A DNA stretch of 64,000 nt, taken from the NCBI RefSeq assembly GCF_013423485.1, contig NZ_JABFFR010000011.1, forward strand, positions 248,001 through 312,000. Reading direction: 5' to 3'. This DNA is from Azospirillum oleiclasticum (GTDB lineage: Bacteria; Pseudomonadota; Alphaproteobacteria; Azospirillales; Azospirillaceae). This document shows positions 37,388 through 45,694 of the stretch, in pieces. The stretch's first letter is position 1; each line of letters opens with the position of its first letter. The translations under genes were made by a program, and so were the position numbers. The notes under the pieces were generated by a model. That model worked only from the letters and a program-made list of their open reading frames with translations, was not told the DNA's origin and made no database searches.

Positions 37388-37867
37388 CACGCGGCCGTTG
37401 AATAGCCGTTCAAACTCGGGATCGCGTTGCCCGATGTAGAAGGTGCGGGCGGGCTGATCGGCGTCGCCGGGACGCGGCGGCTGCTTCATCGGGATCGGGA
37501 TCATGGAAAAGATCCCGTGCGCCAGCGACACGTTGCAGCGACGCACCTCGTCCCAATCGCGTGAGGCGGAAAAGCGCTCGGCGATGGCGATCCACCTCCC
37601 GCGGATGATCGTGGGTGCAACGCCCAGCCAGGACGCGATGGCGTGGAAGAGGGACAGCGGCGTGTAGAGGGAATCCCCTTCCCGGAAGTCGGTGGCCCTG
37701 ATCCAGTCCGCACCGAAGGTGACCACCTGCGCGTTGGTGCCGAGCACGCCCTTGGACGGTCCCGTTGCGCCGGAGGTGAAGGAGATGGCAAGCGGATCGG
37801 AAAAGGCGACATCGACGACCGGCTCCCGGTCCGACGCTTCCAGCAGGGACCCGAAGGCGTGCACCGC
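37388..37867 (-). pseudogene. Acyl-CoA ligase (AMP-binding) remnant
   Basis: An internal piece of an adenylate-forming ligase. It contains AISFTSGATGPSKGVLGTNA, the ATP-binding P-loop motif, then FREGDSLYTPLSLFHAIASW and TFYIGQRDPEFERLFNGRV, which lead up to the YGxTE adenylate motif; there the frame is lost (a few matching residues continue in another frame to about 37260). Both the N-terminal 150 residues and the C-terminal domain with the catalytic lysine are missing. The sequence is closest in style to crotonobetaine/carnitine-CoA ligases. It is one of four truncated genes in 37-40.7 kb. Confidence 0.75.
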
Positions 37868-37991
37868 CGAAATGCGGCGGGGGACGGAAACGCCGCAATA
37901 CACCGTGAACCGCGAGGACGGGTCCAACTTCCTGCCCGACGGCCATCTGCCCATCATCATCACGCGAGAGGCCCTCGACACCGCACGCTGA
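37868..37991 (+). pseudogene. Possible C-terminal gene fragment, family not recognised
   Basis: On the plus strand a frame ends TVNREDGSNFLPDGHLPII then ITREALDTAR and a stop at 37991. The phrase looks like a real, well-formed protein C-terminus, and it abuts exactly the point where the minus-strand ligase remnant ends, as at a recombination junction. I cannot name the family, and it could be chance. Confidence 0.3.
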
Positions 37992-38035
37992 GCAGGCGGC
38001 GGGCGTCGTCGATTCACCGTAAGCGCAGCGGGATT

Positions 38036-38077
38036 GTTCCGAATGCGGGAACCTTCGCTTGTTCCCGTATTCGGAAC
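38036..38077. promoter_or_regulatory. higBA operator: long inverted repeat
   Basis: Arms GTTCCGAATGCGGGAA (38036-38051) and TTCCCGTATTCGGAAC (38062-38077) match in 15 of 16 positions. Each arm is itself nearly symmetric (TTCC...GGAA), so the site looks like two binding sites for a dimeric HigA. It ends 17 bases upstream of the higB ATG and would cover the promoter, as expected for autorepression. Confidence 0.75.
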
Positions 38078-38094
38078 CTGCTACGGTTCGGCTC

Positions 38095-38391
38095 ATGCAG
38101 ATCATCGCACGACGGACACTGAAGCTGTTCTGGCGGCGGCACCCACAGGCGAAAGCGCCTTTGGAGACCTGGTACAGCCAGGTCGCACATGCGGAATGGC
38201 AAGAGCCGACGGACGTGAAGAGGGAGTTTGGCGCGACGGTGGACTTTGTCGGGGACAATCGGGTGATCTTCGACATTGGCGGAAACAAGTACCGCCTGAT
38301 CGTCCACATCGCGTATCGCTACAAACGGGTGCTGGTAAAGTTCGTGGGAACGCACAAAGAGTACGACAAGACCGATCCGGAGACAGTGTGA
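38095..38391 (+). CDS. higB: HigB-type toxin, mRNA interferase
   Basis: A 98-residue RelE/HigB-family toxin: MQIIARRTLKLFWRRHPQAK, the conserved WYSQVAHAEWQEPTDVKREF, VIFDIGGNKYRLIVHIAY and the C-terminal FVGTHKEYDKTD. These are the HigB2-type motifs; basic residues Lys and Arg and a C-terminal His-Tyr pair form the ribosome-dependent RNase site. ATG at 38095 gives the usual length. As in other hig loci the toxin precedes the antitoxin, with a TGATG overlap. It lies in a region of gene remnants, which fits the stabilising or passenger role of such modules. Confidence 0.92.
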   Translation: MQIIARRTLKLFWRRHPQAKAPLETWYSQVAHAEWQEPTDVKREFGATVDFVGDNRVIFDIGGNKYRLIVHIAYRYKRVLVKFVGTHKEYDKTDPETV

Positions 38392-38786
38392 TGGACATTC
38401 GGCTTTTGCGAACGGAAGCGGATTACGATCAGGCGCTTGCCGAGATCGAGCGTTACTTCGAGAACGAGCCGGAGCCTGGAAGCCTGGAGGCGGACCGCTT
38501 CGATCTTCTGGCCTTGGTCATTGGCGACTATGAGGACAAGCATTGGGCCATAGAGGCACCGGAAGCACCCGAGGCGCTGCGCGAACGGATGACGCAGATC
38601 GGCAAGCGCCAGAAGGATTTGGCCGAGCTTCTCGGATCCAAGGCGCGCGCGTCCGAGGTGCTGAACCGCCGTCGCCATCTTTCTCTGGAGCAGGCGTGGC
38701 GCCTGCATCGCGAATGGGGCGTTCCGGCGGAGATCCTGATCCGTCCTTATCCGTTGCGCCGCCGCCATCGGACGGAGGTTTCATGA
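38391..38786 (+). CDS. higA: HigA-type antitoxin
   Basis: A 131-residue antitoxin. The N-terminal part (DYDQALAEIERYFENEPEPG and FDLLALVIGDYEDKHWAI) is the HigA domain that binds the toxin; residues about 72-125 are an XRE helix-turn-helix (MTQIGKRQKDLAELLGSKAR, VLNRRRHLSLEQAWRLH). Its ATG overlaps the higB stop by one base. It would bind the inverted repeat at 38036-38077. Intact reading frames in both genes contrast with the decayed neighbours. Confidence 0.92.
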   Translation: MDIRLLRTEADYDQALAEIERYFENEPEPGSLEADRFDLLALVIGDYEDKHWAIEAPEAPEALRERMTQIGKRQKDLAELLGSKARASEVLNRRRHLSLEQAWRLHREWGVPAEILIRPYPLRRRHRTEVS

Positions 38787-39039
38787 CCCGCCGCGGCACG
38801 ACCCACGCCCCCCTTGGGCCTTGCGCCTTGGGCGTGCCGGCACCTTGGCCGCCGGCACCACGGTGTCGGGGCCAGCACGCTGCGTCGACCGGGCAGCGCC
38901 ACACCTCGACGACAGGGTGAACCAGCCCGAGCCTGCCGGGCAGCCGCGCCTTGTAGCGATCGGGCGTCTGGGGGTGGTGGCTGACCACCGATAGAACGAC
39001 GGCATGGCGGCCCGGCACCACCAACCACACGTGAAGATC

Positions 39040-39389
39040 GGCGACGCGGTAGCCGAGCGGCCGGTAGGGATCCGGATCGTCGCCGAACAGGCACCGGCGC
39101 GTCGCCGAATGGACGCCGTCGGCGCGCGGCTCGAAATCCGCCATGGTCGTGTCGAAGCGGATGGCCGCGACCGCCCGCGCCCGGTCGTGCAGCACGTTGA
39201 CCAGCTCGGCGCGGACCATACCGATCCAGTCGAGCGTGGTGAGGAACTCGCGGTAACGCAGGCGGAGCACCTCGCGGCCCTCGCGGTCGAGGAAGACGTT
39301 CTCATCGACCTCGCGCCCGCGCGCCTTCGGCTCCGCCAGGATGCCCATGCGGTCGGCGACCTCGTAACCGGGACCGGACAGGCCGATGA
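39040..39389 (-). pseudogene. FAD-dependent monooxygenase remnant
   Basis: A fragment of a PHBH-type flavin monooxygenase: GLSGPGYEVADRMGILAE, ENVFLDREGREVLRLRYREF, then DRARAVAAIRF and a direct jump to ADGVHSATRRCLFGDDPDPY and RPLGYRVA. The GxGxxG N-terminus is missing, and about 40 residues before the GADGxxS motif are deleted. Its 5' end meets the TonB-receptor remnant at about 39390, with a frame change. The remaining minus-strand sequence down to 38787 keeps a frame open but I recognise nothing in it. The gene is not functional. Confidence 0.65.
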
Positions 39390-40517
39390 CATGGCCGTAC
39401 CGAACGACACGGTCAGCCCGGCGGCGGGGTGCAGGTCGGCATTCAACTCGACGCCGCGGCTCTCGGCATCGCCGATGTTGCGCAGCACCTGGAAGCCCGG
39501 CAGCCCCACATAGAACTGCTTGTCGCGGGTCTTGATCAGGTAGGCGGCGGCGGTCAGCTCCGCGACACCATCGAACATGGAGCCGCGCCAGCCGATCTCG
39601 TCGTTGGTCGAAGTTTCGGAATCATAGGGCACGCTGTCGTTCGTGCTGGAGACCGTGCGGTTGAAGCCGCCGGGCTTGAAGCCCCGGCTGATCAGCGCGT
39701 ACACGCGGTTGTCGGGATCGATCCGGTCGCCCAGCGCCAGCTTGGGCGAGACGCCCGAGAAGTCGGCGCTCGCCCGGTACGAGAACGTGCCGGCGTCGTC
39801 GGCCGTCACCTCCTCGTGCGCGAAGCGGGCGCCGGCCGTCAGGTCCAGCGCCTCGGTCACGGCGTAGGTCGCCTCGCCGAACACCGCGTGGGAGCGGGTG
39901 TCGACATGGTTCTCCGATTCCGACCGGTCGATGAACGCCAGAGCGGGTTCCCGGCGGGTGAAGTCGATGTCCTGGACGAACAGGCCGCCGACGCCGCCCA
40001 GCCGCCGGCCCTCGCCGAAGCTGAGGCGCAGTTCCTGGGACACGCCGCGCTGCTCCTCCTCGAACAGGTAGCCGGGATCGGCCCCGAAGGACCGGTAAGC
40101 CGGCGGCGTGACCAGCAGGCGGGGCATGTCCCGGTCCTGCCATGCGGTGACGCTGTTCAGGGTGATCCCGTCAAGGTCGTACGCGACGGTCAGCGCGTAT
40201 GAGTTGACGTCGCGCTCGTAGTGCATCTGACTGCCGAAGGCACCGTTGACGAAGTCGCGGTCGCGGATCATCGCATCATTGACGTACAGCTCGTCGTCGG
40301 CGTCGAGAGTCTCGCGCTGGACCGTCAGCATGATGTCGAGCGGCCCGCCGGCCGGAGCGTAGCGCAGGCGCAGCCTGCCGAGCCGGGAGGTCGCCTCGTC
40401 GGCGTCCTTCTCGCCGGTGCTCAGATTGTCGATGCTTCCCAGTTCCCGCGACCAGCGCAGCGCGACATCGCCGTACAGCGCGCCCGGCACCAGCGGAGCC
40501 GAGGCGAAAGCGTCCAC
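39390..40517 (-). pseudogene. TonB-dependent receptor remnant (barrel part)
   Basis: About 375 codons of the beta-barrel of a TonB-dependent outer-membrane receptor. Alternating barrel strands are clear (for example NSYALTVAYDLDGITLNSVT and QELRLSFGEGRRLGGVGGLF), with LTAGARFAHEEVTADD and the subfamily segment RVYALISRGFKPGGFNR. The signal peptide, TonB box and plug are missing at the 5' side, where an AraC fragment begins on the other strand; the last strands and terminal aromatic residue are missing at the 3' side, where the monooxygenase fragment begins. The sequence between is undamaged, so the loss is recent, by recombination rather than by slow decay. Confidence 0.8.
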
Positions 40518-40518
40518 C

Positions 40519-40671
40519 CGGGTCGATTGCGCCGCCCGCCTGCTGCGTGACGGCCAGAGCGTGACGGAGGCGGCGCTGGCCGCCGGTTACGCCAACCCGA
40601 GCCACTTCGCGAAGCGGTTTCGGCTGCGGCATGGACAACCCCCGCGCGCCTGGCTGACCGGTGGCGAGTGA
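40519..40671 (+). pseudogene. AraC-family regulator, C-terminal HTH fragment
   Basis: The last ~49 residues of an AraC-type regulator: AARLLRDGQSVTEAALAAGY, then ANPSHFAKRFRLRHGQPPRAWL and a stop at 40671, covering the second helix-turn-helix. Everything upstream is replaced by the antisense 5' end of the TonB-receptor remnant. AraC regulators often sit beside TonB receptors for siderophores, so the two fragments may come from one locus joined by a deletion. Confidence 0.75.
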
Positions 40672-40729
40672 GGGTATCGCCCGACGAAGAGGCGACCGCC
40701 GGCCCGCCGGCGGCGTTCCGGAGGTGGCG

Positions 40730-41734
40730 TCACAGGGCGGTGATGCGTGCCCAGACGGCGTCGTCCACGGGAATCCCGTGTTCCAGATTGTCCTGGCGGA
40801 CGCGCAGCTCCCGCTCGGCCGGATAGCGGATGGCCACGTCCGGATCGACGCGTTCGGACGCCTTGACGTCGGCCAGCACCTCATCGACCGCGGAGGCGAG
40901 GAAGGCGTCCCCGGCGATCCGCGTCGCGTCGATGGCGATGAACACCTGGCTCAGCTGGTACTCGTCGCTGCCGAGCTGCCCGACCCGGTAGGTCGACCGC
41001 CCCCCCGACAGCACCGTGGCGACGAGGTCGAGCACCAGGGACAGCGACGATCCCTTCCAGAAGCCGATCGGCAGCACCCGCCAGCTCTGCAGGATCGCGC
41101 CCGGATCGGTGGTGAGGTTGCCATCGCCGTCGTAGCCGCCGGCGACCGGCAGCGCCTCGCCCCGGTTCCGCGTGGCCTCGAGCTGGCCGTAGGAGAACTG
41201 CGCCATGGCCATATCGACCACCACCGCACCCCCGGCCCGCGGAACCGCGAGGATCAGGGGGTTGTTGCCGATGCGGCGGTCCTTGGCACCCCAGGCCGGC
41301 ATGTTGGGCTGGGTGTTGGTCCAGCACAGCCCGACGCACCCGGCGTTGGCCGCCTGCCAGCCATAGGTGCCGCCGCGCAGCCAGTGGTTGGTGTTCGCGA
41401 GGGCCACGCAGCCGATCCCGGATGCCCGCGCCAACCCGATGGCGCGGTCCATCATCAGGGTCGCGCAGACGTTGCCGAGCCCCAGATTGCCGTCCCAGCG
41501 CTCGAAGGCGCCCAGGCTTTCCACCAGCGTCGGTCGGGCGCTGACGTCGATGTAGCCCCTGTCGATGTACTCCACCACCCGCGGGAAGCGGTTCACGCCG
41601 TGGGAGTAGATGCCGTCGCAGCTCGTCTCCGCGATCAGCCGGGCCGACAGCTCGGCACTCTCCTCCGGGGTGCCCTTCTTCAGTAGGACTCGCTTGAACT
41701 CCGCCTTCATGTCGGAGAATGGGATGCGTGGCAT
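40730..41734 (-). CDS. yiaK: Ldh-family oxidoreductase, 2,3-diketo-L-gulonate reductase (YiaK/DlgD) type
   Basis: A 334-residue enzyme of the malate/L-lactate/ureidoglycolate dehydrogenase family, which uses a non-Rossmann NAD(P) fold. Typical segments: CDGIYSHGVNRFPRVVEYI (catalytic His in SHG), ALANTNHWLRGGTYGWQAA, NNPLILAVPRAGG and FWKGSSLSLVLDLVATVLSG. In E. coli YiaK reduces 2,3-diketo-L-gulonate imported by YiaMNO. Here it is the last gene of the minus-strand operon that begins with the TRAP importer, matching the YiaKLMNO set in content though not in order. Confidence in the exact substrate is moderate. Confidence 0.85.
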   Translation of the reverse strand: MPRIPFSDMKAEFKRVLLKKGTPEESAELSARLIAETSCDGIYSHGVNRFPRVVEYIDRGYIDVSARPTLVESLGAFERWDGNLGLGNVCATLMMDRAIGLARASGIGCVALANTNHWLRGGTYGWQAANAGCVGLCWTNTQPNMPAWGAKDRRIGNNPLILAVPRAGGAVVVDMAMAQFSYGQLEATRNRGEALPVAGGYDGDGNLTTDPGAILQSWRVLPIGFWKGSSLSLVLDLVATVLSGGRSTYRVGQLGSDEYQLSQVFIAIDATRIAGDAFLASAVDEVLADVKASERVDPDVAIRYPAERELRVRQDNLEHGIPVDDAVWARITAL

Positions 41735-41786
41735 CGTCGGGAATCCTGGTGTTCTGGTGACGGGTGTCCGGCGGTTCGGCGCCGGA

Positions 41787-42275
41787 TCAGGATGGGGGGT
41801 GCGCGGCCAGAAGGGCGGTGCGGATCTTGATGACGACCTTGCGCACGCGCTCGGGCTCGCCGTCCACGCAGGCCGGGCGGTGGACGTCGGTCGGGAAGAA
41901 CACCGCGAAATTGCCGGGCCGCATGGTCAGCGTCGATTCATCCTCCATGGCCTCGTAGAAGAGCAGGTCGCGCTGCTCCAGAAGATCCTCGGCGACCTTG
42001 TTGTTCCCGGTGTCCACGGCCACCCCGATGCGCTCGTGGCCGCGGCAGAGGAACTGCACGTCGATGTGCTTGCGGTGCACCTCGGGGCGGGTCTGTTCGA
42101 TGACGCGGGTGGTCACGTCGAACACCTGCACGACGATGTCCTGGCCGCGCAGCTCGTAGTTTCCGACCGGCATCGCCAGGAAATCGGTGTCGCGCAGATG
42201 CTCCACCGCGATCCGGATCGGCTCGGGAAGCCATCCGGCCATGTCTTGCAGGGTGTGAACGTTGCCGAACAGCAT
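41787..42275 (-). CDS. yiaL: YhcH/YjgK/YiaL-family protein
   Basis: A 162-residue cupin-like protein of the YhcH/YiaL family: HTLQDMAGWLPEPIRIAVEHL, GNYELRGQDIVVQVFDVTTR, EVHRKHIDVQFLCRGHERI and ESTLTMRPGNFAVFFPTDVHRP, which provide the conserved metal-binding Glu and His residues. Members are proposed sugar-acid or sialic-acid processing enzymes or epimerases; the biochemical role of YiaL is not settled. It lies between the TRAP binding protein and the YiaK-type reductase and was probably co-transcribed. A set of short repeats and a strong hairpin separate it from the TRAP genes upstream. Confidence 0.88.
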   Translation of the reverse strand: MLFGNVHTLQDMAGWLPEPIRIAVEHLRDTDFLAMPVGNYELRGQDIVVQVFDVTTRVIEQTRPEVHRKHIDVQFLCRGHERIGVAVDTGNNKVAEDLLEQRDLLFYEAMEDESTLTMRPGNFAVFFPTDVHRPACVDGEPERVRKVVIKIRTALLAAHPPS

Positions 42276-42300
42276 GATGTCGTCTCATCCTCGGGGGCTT

Positions 42301-42352
42301 GGGGGCCTGACTGGGGGGCCTGACTGGGGACCCGACGTGGAGTGCCTGACTG
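42301..42352. repeat. Four 13-bp tandem repeats between yiaL and yiaO
   Basis: Units at 42301, 42314, 42327 and 42340. The first two are identical (GGGGGCCTGACTG), the fourth differs in two bases (GAGTGCCTGACTG) and the third in four. Non-coding. Together with the hairpin just to the right it fills the gap between the two genes. Confidence 0.8.
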
Positions 42353-42358
42353 TGGGGG

Positions 42359-42392
42359 ACCGGGCCGGCGCGCTCTGGGCGGCCGGCCCGGT
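42359..42392. terminator. Strong hairpin after the TRAP binding-protein gene
   Basis: Perfect 11-base arms ACCGGGCCGGC and GCCGGCCCGGT with a 12-base loop, nine bases past the yiaO stop on the minus strand. No T-run follows, so it may protect the upstream TRAP mRNA or reduce read-through into yiaL and yiaK, giving the importer a higher level than the enzymes. Confidence 0.6.
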
Positions 42393-42400
42393 GCCTGCGG

Positions 42401-43411
42401 TCACGGTACGTCGCGCACCGTGTCGATCTGCTTGAAGATGTCCTCGCCGCCGAACTTGTTGATGATGAACTGGCGCGCCGGCGCGGTGATCCGGGCGAAG
42501 GGCTGGGGATCGATGGTCTCCACCACCTGCATCCCGGCCTTCTTCACCCCCTCCACGATCATCGCCACGTTCTGCGCGTTGAGCTGGCGCTGGTAGGCGC
42601 CGGCCTCGCGCGCGGCCTCGATCATGGCCTTCTGCTGGGCCGGAGGCAGGCTGTCGAACTTCGGCTTGTTCATCACCAGGATCAGCGGGCTGTAGGCGTG
42701 GCGGCTGAGGGTCAGATGCTTCTGGACCTCGTAGAGCTTGACCGACCACAGCACACCCAGCGGGTGCTCCTGCGCGTCCATGGCGCCGGTCTCCAGCGCC
42801 GTGTAGAGCTCGGCGAGCGGCATCGGCGCGGGGTTGGCGCCCAGCAGCTTGAACGCCTCGATGTGGACGGCGCTGGCGGTGGTCCGGATCTTCAGGCCCT
42901 TCACGTCGTCCGGCGTGCGCACCGGGCGCTTGGTGTTGGTGATCATCCGGAAGCCGTTGTCCCAATAGGCCAGGCCTTTGAGGTTGTGCTTCTCCAGCGC
43001 GTCCAGCAGCTTCTGCCCGCCCTCGCCGTCGAGGAAGCGGTAGGCGTGCGCCTCGTCCTTGAAGGTGAAGGGCGTGTCGAGCACGTTCAGCAGCGGCTCC
43101 AGGCCCGAGAAATTGGACGAGCCCGACAGCTCCAGGTCGATGGTGCCGCCGCGGGTGCCGTTGATCAGGGCCTGCGCGTTGCCCAGCGTGCCTTCCGGGA
43201 ACAGCTGGAGCTGCAGCTCGTTGCCGGTCTTGGCGGCAAGCAGCTCCTTGAACCGCTCGGACGCCACATGTTGGCTGTCGGAGCGCGGCGCCTCGTAGCC
43301 GAAGCGCAGGCGGGTCGCCGCCTCGGCCGGCACCACCGCGGCGGCCAGCGTCACCGCGGCCAGAGTCACCGTGGACAGCGCCAGCGGCAGGAACCGTTTC
43401 AACATCTTCAT
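42401..43411 (-). CDS. yiaO: TRAP transporter substrate-binding protein (DctP type)
   Basis: A 336-residue periplasmic protein. The signal peptide is LPLALSTVTLAAVTLAAAVV with cleavage near AEA, followed by LRFGYEAPRSDSQHVASERF, the usual DctP opening. The conserved arginine that binds the substrate carboxylate is in LKIRTTASAVHIEAFKLLGA, and TALETGAMDAQEHPLGVLW is the family helix. The ATG follows AAGGAGGAATGCC. It delivers an organic or sugar acid to the DctQM pair upstream. Similarity in context to YiaO suggests a sugar acid such as diketogulonate. Confidence 0.92.
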   Translation of the reverse strand: MKMLKRFLPLALSTVTLAAVTLAAAVVPAEAATRLRFGYEAPRSDSQHVASERFKELLAAKTGNELQLQLFPEGTLGNAQALINGTRGGTIDLELSGSSNFSGLEPLLNVLDTPFTFKDEAHAYRFLDGEGGQKLLDALEKHNLKGLAYWDNGFRMITNTKRPVRTPDDVKGLKIRTTASAVHIEAFKLLGANPAPMPLAELYTALETGAMDAQEHPLGVLWSVKLYEVQKHLTLSRHAYSPLILVMNKPKFDSLPPAQQKAMIEAAREAGAYQRQLNAQNVAMIVEGVKKAGMQVVETIDPQPFARITAPARQFIINKFGGEDIFKQIDTVRDVP

Positions 43412-43488
43412 GGCATTCCTCCTTGTTTCTCCGGGCGACCGCCCGCGGGTTCGTTGCGCTGGTAGAGGCGTGTCCGACGGCGGCGCCG

Positions 43489-44769
43489 TCAGCGCAGCCA
43501 CTGGGCCGGAACCGTCACCAGCTCCGGGAAAAGGACGAGAAGGAACATCACCAGGGTCTCCGCCAGCAGGAAGGGCAGCATCCCCGTGATCACGTGGTCG
43601 AGCTTCACCCGCGCGACGCTGGACACGATGTTCAGCACCGTTCCCACCGGCGGGGTGATCAGGCCGATGGCGTTGTTCATCATGAACATGATGCCGAAGT
43701 AATAGGGATCGATGCCGGCCTCCTTCACCAGCGGCATCAGCACCGGCGTCAGGATCAGCACCGTCGGCGCCAGATCGAGCGCGGTGCCGACGGCGAAGAC
43801 CAGCACCATCAGCACGAACATCAGCAGCGTCTTGTCGTGCATGAAGGGCTGCATCAGCGCCGTCACCTGCGCCGGAATCTCGGCGATGGTGATCAGCCAG
43901 GCCGACACCATGGACGCGGCGACGATCAGCATGATCGAGCTGGCGGTCTTCGCCGCCGCCAGGATGATGCCGGGCAGATCGGCGAGGCTGAGCTGCCGGT
44001 AAATGACGCAGCTCACGAGGAGCGAGTAGACGGCCGCCACGACGGCCGCTTCCGTCGGGGTGAACACCCCCGCCTTCATGCCGCCGATGATGACGAAGGG
44101 CAGGATCAGCGCCCACACCGCCCCGCAGACGGCGGACACCAGGACGCGCCACTCGAAGCGCCGCGGCGGTGCGTCGGCGAAATCCTTGCGGGCCGTCAGT
44201 TTCCAGGCGATCACCAGCGACAGGGCCATCAGCAGGCCGGGGAAGATGCCGGTGAAGAACAGCTTGGTGATCGACAGCTGGGCGGCCACGCCGAACAGGA
44301 CCAGCGGCATGGCGGGCGGCAGGATGGGGGCGATGGCGCTGGCCGACGCGATCAGACCGGCCGAACGCGGCACATTGTAGCCCGCGCTGCGCATCATCGG
44401 GATCACGACCGCGGCCAGGGCGGCGGAATCCGCGGCTGCCGAGCCCGAAATGCTGGCGATCACCAGAGCCGCCGCGATCGCGACATAACCGAGCCCGCCG
44501 CGGATATGACCGACCAGCGCCTCCGCCACCAGCACGATCTGGCGGGAGATCCCGCCCTTGTTCATGATCTCGCCGGCCAGCATGAAGAAGGGGATGGCCA
44601 TCAGCGGGAAGTTGTCGGCGCCAAGCACCAGGTTCTGCGCGATGATCTGCGTGTCGAACATGTCGAGATGGACCATCAGGGCCACCCCGCAGACCAGCAA
44701 GGCGAAGGCGACGGGCATGCCGATCGCCATGGCTCCGCAGAGGGAGAATACGAATACGGCGATGGTCAC
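43489..44769 (-). CDS. yiaN: TRAP transporter large permease (DctM type)
   Basis: A 426-residue inner-membrane protein with about 12 helices, the ion-coupled subunit of the importer. It begins MTIAVFVFSLCGAMAIGMPV; conserved segments include FPLMAIPFFMLAGEIMNKGG, SISGSAAADSAALAAVVIPM and ITPPVGTVLNIVSSVA. It lies 46 bases after the small permease gene and 77 bases before the binding protein, all minus strand. The order small permease, large permease, binding protein matches YiaMNO. Confidence 0.92.
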   Translation of the reverse strand: MTIAVFVFSLCGAMAIGMPVAFALLVCGVALMVHLDMFDTQIIAQNLVLGADNFPLMAIPFFMLAGEIMNKGGISRQIVLVAEALVGHIRGGLGYVAIAAALVIASISGSAAADSAALAAVVIPMMRSAGYNVPRSAGLIASASAIAPILPPAMPLVLFGVAAQLSITKLFFTGIFPGLLMALSLVIAWKLTARKDFADAPPRRFEWRVLVSAVCGAVWALILPFVIIGGMKAGVFTPTEAAVVAAVYSLLVSCVIYRQLSLADLPGIILAAAKTASSIMLIVAASMVSAWLITIAEIPAQVTALMQPFMHDKTLLMFVLMVLVFAVGTALDLAPTVLILTPVLMPLVKEAGIDPYYFGIMFMMNNAIGLITPPVGTVLNIVSSVARVKLDHVITGMLPFLLAETLVMFLLVLFPELVTVPAQWLR

Positions 44770-44815
44770 GGGATCCCTCCAGGAGCCTTGTTCTTCGTCG
44801 TCGTTCGCAAGCGCC

Positions 44816-45319
44816 TCACAGGGCGTCCTCGACGTCCCCGGGGTTGAGCTCGTCGTCGGTCATCCGGCCGGTGGCCAGGCGGTACATCGAGTTCAGGAGG
44901 ATCACGCCCATCCCGACACCGCAGAACAGGGTCGCCGAATAGACGACGGCCAGGGACAACCCGGACGCGGGAGCGTGGTTGTCGACGCTCAGCATGGTCT
45001 GGTGCCAGGCACCCTTGGTCAGCAGCGCGCAGCACAGGAAGACCAGCAGGTCGCTGGTGAACCGGCACGCGCGACGGCCCCGCGGGGACAGGCGGCCGGT
45101 GAGGATGTGCACACCCAGATGCCCGCCGTCGCGCAGCAGGAGGACCGACCCCAGGAACGTCACCCACACGAACAGGAAGCGGGACACCTCCTCGGAGAAG
45201 GTGATGCCCGAATTGAATCCATAACGCAGCACCACGTTCCCGAAGACGAGCAGCACCATCAGGCTGAGCATGGCGATCAGCATCCATTCCAGGCCCTTGG
45301 TCATGAGGCGTTCGAACAC
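44816..45319 (-). CDS. yiaM: TRAP transporter small permease (DctQ type)
   Basis: A 167-residue protein with four helices: EWMLIAMLSLMVLLVFGNVV, the DctQ hallmark ITFSEEVSRFLFVWVTFLGS, VLLLRDGGHLGVHIL, and later LAVVYSATLFCGVGMGVILL. I place the start at the GTG at 45319, five bases after AAGGAGGG; an ATG follows six codons later. It is the first gene of the minus-strand operon. Its promoter region contains a TGTTATCGATAACA palindrome 119 bases upstream, so the operon is probably repressed by the divergent LacI-type protein. Confidence 0.9.
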   Translation of the reverse strand: MFERLMTKGLEWMLIAMLSLMVLLVFGNVVLRYGFNSGITFSEEVSRFLFVWVTFLGSVLLLRDGGHLGVHILTGRLSPRGRRACRFTSDLLVFLCCALLTKGAWHQTMLSVDNHAPASGLSLAVVYSATLFCGVGMGVILLNSMYRLATGRMTDDELNPGDVEDAL

Positions 45320-45437
45320 GGCCACCCTCCTTGCGCGCGGTTCGCCGGAGACGGAATTGCTGCCCGGCCCAAGAGATGGGGCCGGCAATCCGCCCACCAT
45401 CGACAGCGCTGCCTCCAGCCACACCGCTGCGGAATTG

Positions 45438-45451
45438 TGTTATCGATAACA
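45438..45451. promoter_or_regulatory. Operator 1, TGTTATCGATAACA
   Basis: A perfect 14-base palindrome centred in the divergent promoter, nearer the TRAP operon. Known LacI-family gluconate/idonate repressors (GntR, IdnR) use closely similar sites of the form TGTTA-N4-TAACA. The identical second copy at 45587 supports a real operator pair and possible looping (149 bases between centres). Confidence 0.8.
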
Positions 45452-45586
45452 TGACTGTCGTTGAAGAAAGAGCCGTCGGATACTTCCGGCGTTGACAGCA
45501 ATCATACCCGATTCCCCCCGAATACTGCGCCGTCCGCTTTTCGCACGTGCAATATTTTATTTTCGTTGTGTGGCCGGACAATGCCA

Positions 45587-45600
45587 TGTTATCGATAACA
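45587..45600. promoter_or_regulatory. Operator 2, TGTTATCGATAACA
   Basis: An exact copy of the palindrome at 45438-45451, lying 95 bases upstream of the LacI-family start codon, suited to autoregulation and to control of the plus-strand genes that follow. Confidence 0.8.
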
Positions 45601-45694
45601 GCACAACACAAAAATGCTGCTGCGGCGGATCATCGTGAACCCCGAATGTTCGGGGGCGCTCCGCTCACAACGGCATCGGAATGGACCGGGTGTT

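Larger units (their letters stand above)
45320..45694. other. Divergent promoter region of the sugar-acid regulon
   Basis: About 375 bases between the TRAP small-permease gene and the LacI-family gene. Apart from the two 14-base palindromes it shows an AT-richer block around 45545-45610 that probably contains the promoters. No further gene is recognised. Confidence 0.6.

Noticed and set aside
38787..39039. Plus-strand open frame after higA
   Set aside because: It is the shadow of the minus-strand remnant; it has no start context and no known motif.
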